A stretch of 16,648 nt of DNA, taken from contig CAJTJZ010000064.1 in NCBI GenBank assembly GCA_910576895.1, forward strand, positions 1-16,648. Reading direction: 5' to 3'. The translations under genes and the position numbers were made by a program. Shown here piece after piece: positions 12,622-16,648 of this stretch. The stretch is from an uncultured Lachnospiraceae bacterium (GTDB lineage: Bacteria; Bacillota; Clostridia; Lachnospirales; Lachnospiraceae). Below the pieces are notes generated by a model, which searched no databases, had not been told where the DNA came from, and worked only from the letters and a program-made list of their open reading frames with translations. Position 1 is the first letter of the stretch. The number at the start of each line of letters is the position of its first letter.

Positions 12622-12820
12622 TAGCAGAATATGTAGCAGGGTTTGTAGCAAGTTTGTAGGTACTGCAAACCCTTTATTTATAATATATTCTACTATTGCT
12701 ACATTTGCTACAATAAAATAAAAGAGTATATAGAATAATAAAAAAAAAGGAAGTATAGGAAATATATAAAGGTATATGAAAGTCTTTTGGAATGTAGCAT
12801 AAAAATGTAGCATTTGTAGG
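12622..12820. other. Origin-like array 3: TGTAGCA words around an AT-rich core
   Basis: TGTAGCA occurs directly at 12632 and 12644 with partial copies at 12622 and 12655. The core CCCTTTATTTATA (12670-12682) follows, then inverted TGCTACA at 12697 and 12706. Further direct copies lie at 12793 and 12806 with a partial one at 12815. The design and core match array 1; only the repeated word differs. It follows the VapE-like fragment directly and is presumably that lost helicase's origin. Confidence 0.65.
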
Positions 12821-12992
12821 CAGAACATTTATTCGACTTTTTAATAATTAAAAATATTTATGAAAACCGTTAAGAAAAAATTTCATGTAAGGTTTTATCT
12901 AGTTATATTTTCCTTTAACGGAATTTTTAGAAATGGAATCTTGAAGAAATCAAAATTAGTAAAATGTATCGTAGTATAAAAGGAGTTGGAAA

Positions 12993-13202
12993 TTGATAGA
13001 AAAAGGTGGAATTTTTTGGAATGCATGGGCAGACCTTTTCCAGTTTCATAAAAGCTATAGTAACATGGAACAGTCAGATGAATTTTGGGAGAAGGCTCGT
13101 GATGATGCAGCAAAGTTAGAATGCAAGTATAAAGATACAAAAGCAGCAGATTTTGTTCCGAAAGTTTTAGTTGCGATATTGCTAGAACTGGAAGCAGAAT
13201 AG
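12993..13202 (+). CDS. Small conserved protein, intact copy
   Basis: A 69-residue protein (IEKGGIFWNAWADLFQFHKS at the front, FVPKVLVAILLELEAE at the end). It starts at TTG, supported by AAAGGAG 7 bases upstream and by alignment with the ATG-started paralogue at 8008. Two predicted helical parts are joined by a charged middle (EFWEKARDDAAKLECKYKDT). I associate this WN.W.DLF.FHK....WE.A family with mobile elements of gut Clostridia, but no function is known to me. Both copies lie downstream of a replication cassette, so it may be part of the cassette or mark its 3' boundary. Confidence 0.75.
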   Translation: MIEKGGIFWNAWADLFQFHKSYSNMEQSDEFWEKARDDAAKLECKYKDTKAADFVPKVLVAILLELEAE

Positions 13203-13226
13203 GGAATTATATGACGCTATATATAT

Positions 13227-13266
13227 AAAAGCATCTGGACAGAAATGTTTGGGTGCTTTTTTATTG
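13227..13266 (+). terminator. Rho-independent terminator after the 69-residue gene
   Basis: AAAAGCATC (13227-13235) pairs with GGGTGCTTTT (13251-13260), allowing G-U pairs, and runs into TTATTG. Confidence 0.7.
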
Positions 13267-13884
13267 TTTTAGATGTAAAAGACCGCATAAAAAATAACTA
13301 TATAAAAGGTATAGATTTAGAATGCCTCTAAAAATGCATAGAATCAATTTTAAGACAAGTTTTTGTAAAAAAATGTATAAGACTATATCTAGCAGTTTAA
13401 TTTCTCTATATGGGTATTTCCTGAATTTGTAGAAATATATGCCTATTGAAGATGGATAGATAGGTTAAAAAAACATATGTAAATCTTTATCTTAATAGAC
13501 CGCAAAATCTTTACGTAAATGCCATTTTAAGACACAAAAATATAAAACAAGTAGAAATCTATGCCTAATATAGAAAACCGCTTTAAAATGGATTCTAGTG
13601 CGTCACAGTTAAAAGAAAAGGATATGATGCTACACATATCCAATTACAATAACATATATTATAAACTTAGAAGATATTCATTCACTTCTTTCCTTTGTGC
13701 AACTTATACAAAAAAATGCTATTGAAAAATATACTCTGAAATTTTCTTGATTTTACAGTATCTTTTTTTACTTTTTATCCTCTTGCAATGTTACAAAATA
13801 AATATTGTGTTACATTACAAAGGTAAAATATGCAAAAGAGAAAATTATTAGTTATAATAATTACTTTTTAGAGGAAGCAAAGAA
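13267..13884. other. Intergenic, AT-rich, degenerate repeats, no gene seen
   Basis: No supported gene. GTAGAAAT(A/C)TATGCCTA occurs at about 13429-13445 and 13552-13568. AGACCGCA and TTTTAAGACA also occur twice in the same order, as in an old, decayed duplication. The stretch AAAACCGCTTTAAA near 13577-13590 is the inverted form of the AAAGCGGTTT part of SL2. TTGTGTTACATTA (13805-13817) repeats 3282-3294. Confidence 0.4.
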
Positions 13885-13916
13885 AAAAGGCAGTAGACAA
13901 GAATCTGCTGCCTTTT
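13885..13916. terminator. Bidirectional terminator downstream of the Uma2 gene
   Basis: AAAAGGCAGTAG (13885-13896) pairs with CTGCTGCCTTTT (13905-13916) with one G-U pair. A and T runs on both sides let it work in both directions; it lies just 3' of the minus-strand gene ending at 13935. Confidence 0.8.
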
Positions 13917-13934
13917 CGTTAATGATAGGATAAG

Positions 13935-14498
13935 TTATAAATCTAATATATTGGCAATTTCGGAAAAGTTAATAAGTAAATCGTCATAAATATTTATTTT
14001 GATAGTAGATTCAAAGGGATACTGGACATTTATAATATTTCCTTCAAAATAGTTCACAGTGATAATTTTTTTCTTTGGATCTACAATCCAATATTCACGT
14101 ACCCCAGCATTTTTATAATAATATAATTTACGTATATAATCATCTGCTGGATTACTAGGAGAAACAATTTCGATAATGAAGTCAGGAGAACCATTGCAGC
14201 GTTTTCCGTCTAGTTTATCTTTGTCACAGATAATCATAAGGTCAGGTTGTACTATGGTAAGAGGATTATCATTAAGTATTACGTCAAATGGAGCATGAAA
14301 TACTTTACATGAGCCTTTTTTATTTTTGATATAAGTATTTAGTATAGTAGTTAATTCTGTAGAAATTGTTTGATGAGTTTCTGATGGACTAGCCATATTG
14401 TAAGCAATACCATCAAAAATTTCTATCCTTTCATTTTCTGGTAAAGTTTCGTATTGCTCTAAAGTTATTATTTCTGGTTCTGATTGTAATGCTTGCAT
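13935..14498 (-). CDS. Uma2-family (DUF820) PD-(D/E)XK nuclease-like protein
   Basis: 187 residues, the usual size for the Uma2 family. Family marks are MASPSETHQ (36-43), VQPDLMIICD (83-92, active-site Asp86), GSPDFIIEIVSPSN (103-116, Glu110), a YIRKLYYYKNAGVREYWIVD stretch (121-140) and the DPKKK loop. The fold is a restriction-endonuclease-like PD-(D/E)XK domain; no substrate is established for the family. I start it at the ATG at 14498 because AAAGGAAA lies 9 bases upstream, giving MQALQSEPEI; the longer frame to 14540 has no ribosome binding site. Opposite in orientation to all larger genes, it is likely an independent cargo gene with its own terminator (13885-13916). Confidence 0.85.
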   Translation of the reverse strand: MQALQSEPEIITLEQYETLPENERIEIFDGIAYNMASPSETHQTISTELTTILNTYIKNKKGSCKVFHAPFDVILNDNPLTIVQPDLMIICDKDKLDGKRCNGSPDFIIEIVSPSNPADDYIRKLYYYKNAGVREYWIVDPKKKIITVNYFEGNIINVQYPFESTIKINIYDDLLINFSEIANILDL

Positions 14499-14803
14499 GA
14501 TATCATTTCCTTTCTTGGCTCGGTTAATTTGTTTACACAAACAATGAACCTCAATTATTTTAAAAATGATGATAGTATCAAAATTAAAATTGATATTATT
14601 GTTTTACGTTTAAGTTATTTAGAAATCCTGTTTTTGGTAATTTCATTCTTGAAATTATTTCTTTTCTATGCTAAACTATTAGAGCGAGAACAATTGAATA
14701 TAACAACGGTGTACCACCTGCCACTACGGCAATAGTGACAGGCAAGGATGGTAAAGCTACTACCACACAATACAGGACAAGCTTGCGATACACACGCAAA
14801 TTT

Positions 14804-14832
14804 ATTATACACGATTCTTTTTGATTTTTCAA
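14804..14832 (-). promoter_or_regulatory. Strong minus-strand promoter in non-coding region
   Basis: On the minus strand TTGAAA (14832-14827), 17 bases and TATAAT (14809-14804) make a near-perfect sigma-A promoter. The RNA would run left through the hairpin CCTGTCACTA/TAGTGGCAGG (14742-14717). It opposes the plus-strand terminator at 14896, which hints at another pair of opposing RNAs. Confidence 0.6.
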
Positions 14833-14895
14833 TCGTACTTTTGCGAAATGTAGAACAGGGGAGATTGGAAACCTTTCTATATAGATTTTATGACG

Positions 14896-14932
14896 GGTGT
14901 TGGTGTGGACGCATACCGACACCTATTTTTTT
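14896..14932 (+). terminator. Rho-independent terminator
   Basis: GGTGTTGGT (14896-14904) pairs with ACCGACACC (14915-14923), one G-U pair, followed by TATTTTTTTG. It implies a plus-strand transcript arriving from the left, although no intact gene is visible there. Confidence 0.75.
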
Positions 14933-15010
14933 GATTGATTTCTCGCTGATGCTCCAACAGTGGAAGTATCGCTGTTGGGGATAAAGTGAGAATAAAAAAG
15001 GTTAGAGAAG

Positions 15011-15041
15011 CTACGGTTTTTACTGTACCGTAGTTTTTTTC
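15011..15041 (+). terminator. Rho-independent terminator
   Basis: CTACGGT (15011-15017) pairs perfectly with ACCGTAG (15027-15033), followed by seven T residues. A further hairpin CCAACAG/CTGTTGG lies just upstream (14955-14978). Together they isolate the partition region from upstream transcription. Confidence 0.85.
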
Positions 15042-15085
15042 TTATCCTTATTTTCTATAAAATTGTATAGAAAGGTTGAAAAGGA

Positions 15086-15262
15086 ATGAAGTTAAAAGAA
15101 TGGTTTAGGAAATTTATGGAAGCGGTTTACCCGAAAACATCTTCCTATTGCCCAAAATGCTGGGAAATATTTGGAATCGTAGAAAAGGTAATCGTGTTAG
15201 AAGAATTATCAGAAGATGAATGGGAAGAAATACAGAAATTGTTAGAAGAACTAGATGATTGA
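15086..15262 (+). CDS. Small acidic protein with a CPKC motif
   Basis: A 58-residue ORF (MKLKEWFRKFMEAVYPKTSS, then YCPKCWEIFGIVEK, then an acidic helix LEELSEDEWEEIQKLLEELD). One CxxC pair at 22-25 could bind zinc only if the protein dimerises. AAAGG lies about 10 bases before the ATG. It is preceded by a terminator and ends about 40 bp before the parA promoter, so it is probably transcribed separately. Function unknown. Confidence 0.6.
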   Translation: MKLKEWFRKFMEAVYPKTSSYCPKCWEIFGIVEKVIVLEELSEDEWEEIQKLLEELDD

Positions 15263-15304
15263 GAATATTAAGAATTTTATATTTTTTAATGTTTACTAAT
15301 ATTA

Positions 15305-15359
15305 TTGACAAAAGATGATATAAGTTATATAATATATGTATGTTATATAATTTATATAA
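15305..15359 (+). promoter_or_regulatory. parA promoter overlapped by TTATATAA repeats (candidate operator/centromere)
   Basis: TTGACA (15305-15310), 17 bases and TATAAT (15328-15333) match the sigma-A consensus exactly. The palindrome TTATATAA occurs at 15325-15332 (over the -10), 15343-15350 and 15352-15359, and again downstream of the operon at 16438-16445. RHH partition proteins commonly bind such repeats both to repress the operon and to serve as the centromere; assignment here is inferred. Confidence 0.7.
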
Positions 15360-15375
15360 TGAAAGGGGATACTCT

Positions 15376-16137
15376 ATGAAAGTAATTTCTATTGCAAACC
15401 AAAAAGGTGGTGTAGGTAAAAGTACAACAGCTCAAGCATTAGCGAGCATATTAGGTTCTAAACAAAAGAAAGTATTATTAATAGATATGGATAGTCAATG
15501 TAACGTAACTTATGCAAGCGGTATAGACAATTCAGAAAAAAGCATTACAGATGTATTAAGTCAAAACTGTGAAATTAAAGAAGTTATTATATCTTGTAAA
15601 TACTATGATATTCTTCCAGCAGATGAATATTTAACCAATGTAGAAATGGCAGCAGAGGTTGAACCAACACTATTATTAAAAACAACTATAAGTCAATTAC
15701 AAGCAGGTTATGATTATATAATAATTGATACACCGCCAGCATTAGGACGATTATCTTATAATTCTCTTACGGCAAGTAATTATGTCGTTATTCCTTGTGA
15801 GCCAAGTATTTATGCTCGTACAGGATTAGCAGCACTGTATAAGACTATTCAAAATATACAAGAACGTTATAATAAAGATTTAAAAGTTTTAGGTATCCTT
15901 TTAATCAAATACAATAATAGAACCGTTTTAAATCGTGATATTAAAGAAATGATAGAGGAATTTGCAGAACAAATGAATACTAAGATATTCGATACTTCTA
16001 TTAGAGAAAGTGTTATTGTACGAGAAGCACAAACTGTTAGGCAACCATTAATTGATTATGGCAGAAAGAGCAAACCAAATCAAGATTATATAGTTTTCAC
16101 AGAAGAATTATTACAAATGCTGGGAGGGAAAATATAA
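15376..16137 (+). CDS. parA: ParA-type partition ATPase
   Basis: 253 residues with the deviant Walker A KGGVGKST (10-17, signature Lys10), Walker A' VLLIDMDSQ (33-41) and Walker B YIIIDTPPA (114-122), typical of Soj/ParA ATPases that move plasmid DNA on the nucleoid. It lacks the long N-terminal HTH of type Ia ParA and is the size of type Ib or Delta-like proteins. The start at 15376 follows AAAGGGGA by 6-7 bases; an in-frame ATG at 15340 lies within the promoter repeats. The stop overlaps the next gene's ATG. The consensus promoter with TTATATAA repeats suggests autoregulation by the partner protein. Confidence 0.93.
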   Translation: MKVISIANQKGGVGKSTTAQALASILGSKQKKVLLIDMDSQCNVTYASGIDNSEKSITDVLSQNCEIKEVIISCKYYDILPADEYLTNVEMAAEVEPTLLLKTTISQLQAGYDYIIIDTPPALGRLSYNSLTASNYVVIPCEPSIYARTGLAALYKTIQNIQERYNKDLKVLGILLIKYNNRTVLNRDIKEMIEEFAEQMNTKIFDTSIRESVIVREAQTVRQPLIDYGRKSKPNQDYIVFTEELLQMLGGKI

Positions 16138-16409
16138 TGTCAGGAAAGAATTTTAAAAGTAATAAGCCTTTAGATACCATAAGCCAGAACAAACAAACAA
16201 AAGCTTCAACAGAACTTAAGCAACCTGAAAAGCCAATCAAGAAGAAATCTAATAGTGATTATTTACGGTTAGATATTTATGGATATAAAGATTATCTTTC
16301 TACTATAGCAGGATTTAGAAAGATGTCCATTACAAAATATATTCAAGGATTAATTGATATTGATATGGAACAAAATAAAGAAATTTACAGAAAGATAAAA
16401 GATATATAA
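16137..16409 (+). CDS. RHH-type partition partner (ParB/ParG/omega-like)
   Basis: A 90-residue protein. The first 40 residues are a flexible, Lys/Gln-rich tail, as in ParG- or omega-type proteins whose N-terminus stimulates the ParA ATPase. Residues about 40-75 (DYLRLDIYGYKDYLSTIAGF, then RKMSITKYIQGLID) fit a ribbon-helix-helix fold: a beta strand YLRLDI, helix 1, a turn with SIT, and helix 2. Translationally coupled to parA by overlap. It probably binds the TTATATAA repeats at 15325-15359 and perhaps 16438-16445. Confidence 0.8.
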   Translation: MSGKNFKSNKPLDTISQNKQTKASTELKQPEKPIKKKSNSDYLRLDIYGYKDYLSTIAGFRKMSITKYIQGLIDIDMEQNKEIYRKIKDI

Positions 16410-16593
16410 ATTGTGTAAATTACATATATTGTATATATTATATAACTTATACAATAGTTTTTTTTAATATAAAAGATTACTGGAAAAAAGAAAAATAGAT
16501 CGTGAAAGAAAAAATACACGTTTTTGCATGGAAAGTTTAAAAATCAAAACCTGTATTTTTATGTTCGGTAATTTATAGATAAATGAGATGATA
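16410..16593. other. Intergenic region between partition operon and iscB element
   Basis: No gene. It holds a fourth TTATATAA (16438-16445) in an AT-rich dyad, TTGTGTAA with TTATACAA, followed by a TTTTTTTT run (about 16420-16464). This may terminate the par operon. The last 16 bases, GATAAATGAGATGATA, abut the IS left end on the closed circle and are the predicted guide part of the omegaRNA. Confidence 0.5.
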
Positions 16594-16648
16594 AGTGAAC
16601 TACTCCCACTTGTAGAAGTGGGAGCTTCCATGAAATAGTTCACCAGAC
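16594..16648. repeat. 55-bp terminal direct repeat (copy 2)
   Basis: This is the second copy of the terminal overlap described at 1-55. When closed on itself, the region upstream of the iscB element becomes 16410-16593, directly downstream of the partition operon. Confidence 0.8.

Larger units (their letters stand above)
14541..15010. other. Structured intergenic region, possible RNA locus or gene remnant
   Basis: No credible start-to-stop gene. A start-less plus-strand frame (about 14670-14826) reads EYNNGVPPATTAIVTGKDGK and TTTQYRTSLRYTRK, which looks coding in character, so it may be a gene remnant. Overlapping ORFs on either strand have hydrophobic stretches but lack ribosome binding sites. 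Hairpins lie at 14717-14742, 14896-14923 and 14955-14978, and a strong minus-strand promoter at 14804-14832. Confidence 0.45.

Noticed and set aside
13429..13568. Pair of GTAGAAAT-type repeats as an attachment site
   Set aside because: The match is short and imperfect, with no integrase in the window.
14493..14735. 80-codon plus-strand ORF with a membrane-like segment
   Set aside because: Overlaps the start of the Uma2 gene on the other strand and lacks a ribosome binding site at either possible ATG. A real short membrane protein from the internal ATG at about 14544 cannot be fully excluded.
14671..14922. 83-codon minus-strand ORF with a hydrophobic C-terminus
   Set aside because: Its start lies upstream of the only good promoter (14804-14832) and it has no ribosome binding site; the frame crosses a terminator hairpin.

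Overview
The window is an AT-rich, roughly 16.6 kb replicon-like element from a low-GC Bacillota, most likely a gut Clostridia/Lachnospiraceae type. That host call rests on strong AAAGGAG-type ribosome binding sites, TTGACA/TATAAT promoters, very AT-rich codons and small-protein families I associate with that group. Bases 1-55 are repeated exactly at 16594-16648. This is what an assembler leaves at the ends of a circular contig, so the natural molecule is probably a 16,593-bp circle. It carries ParA plus a ribbon-helix-helix partner, and I see no relaxase, integrase or phage structural gene.

Layout. 1-1616: an IS200/IS605-type insertion sequence carrying iscB (RNA-guided nuclease) and its upstream omegaRNA (HEARO), with no tnpA. 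1688-2380: a phage-type antirepressor. 2547-2850: a convergent type I toxin-antitoxin-like locus with a shared bidirectional terminator. 2951-4600: mostly non-coding, with an antirepressor-like fragment, many hairpins, a solo IS605 end, a promoter followed by two related stem-loops, and five 10-bp iterons. 4613-7260: replication cassette 1 (small coupled gene, DUF927 helicase, then an origin-like array of TGTAAG words). 7399-8567: a GIY-YIG nuclease and a small gene broken by a 293-bp IS605-derived element. 8981-12090: cassette 2 (degenerate iterons, RHH repressor with operator, a third related stem-loop, three tiny overlapping genes, small coupled gene, RecA/DnaB-like ATPase, then an array of GGGGGAGTAA words). 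12152-12820: remnant of cassette 3 (C-terminal piece of a VapE/D5-like helicase, then an array of TGTAGCA words). 12993-13202: an intact copy of the broken small gene. 13935-14498 (minus): Uma2-family protein. 14700-15041: hairpins and terminators with a minus-strand promoter. 15086-16409: a small protein, ParA and its RHH partner.

Main observation. Each of the three helicase genes (two intact, one decayed) is followed directly by a block of short words in direct and inverted orientation. The words differ completely between cassettes, but each block surrounds a nearly identical AT-rich core (CCTTTATTTATAGG or its complement). This matches the logic of staphylococcal pathogenicity-island (SaPI) origins, where an origin 3' of rep is recognised by the C-terminal domain of the Rep helicase. 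Here three unrelated ATPase types would share one core and one plan. The two intact cassettes also share a coupled small gene, a 26-bp identical gene junction and a related N-terminal domain, which suggests helicase-origin modules are exchanged at conserved joints. ParA/RHH would keep the circle in the population, the toxin-like locus may add post-segregational stabilisation, and the RHH, antirepressor and structured RNAs are candidate copy-control elements. These functional links are inference.
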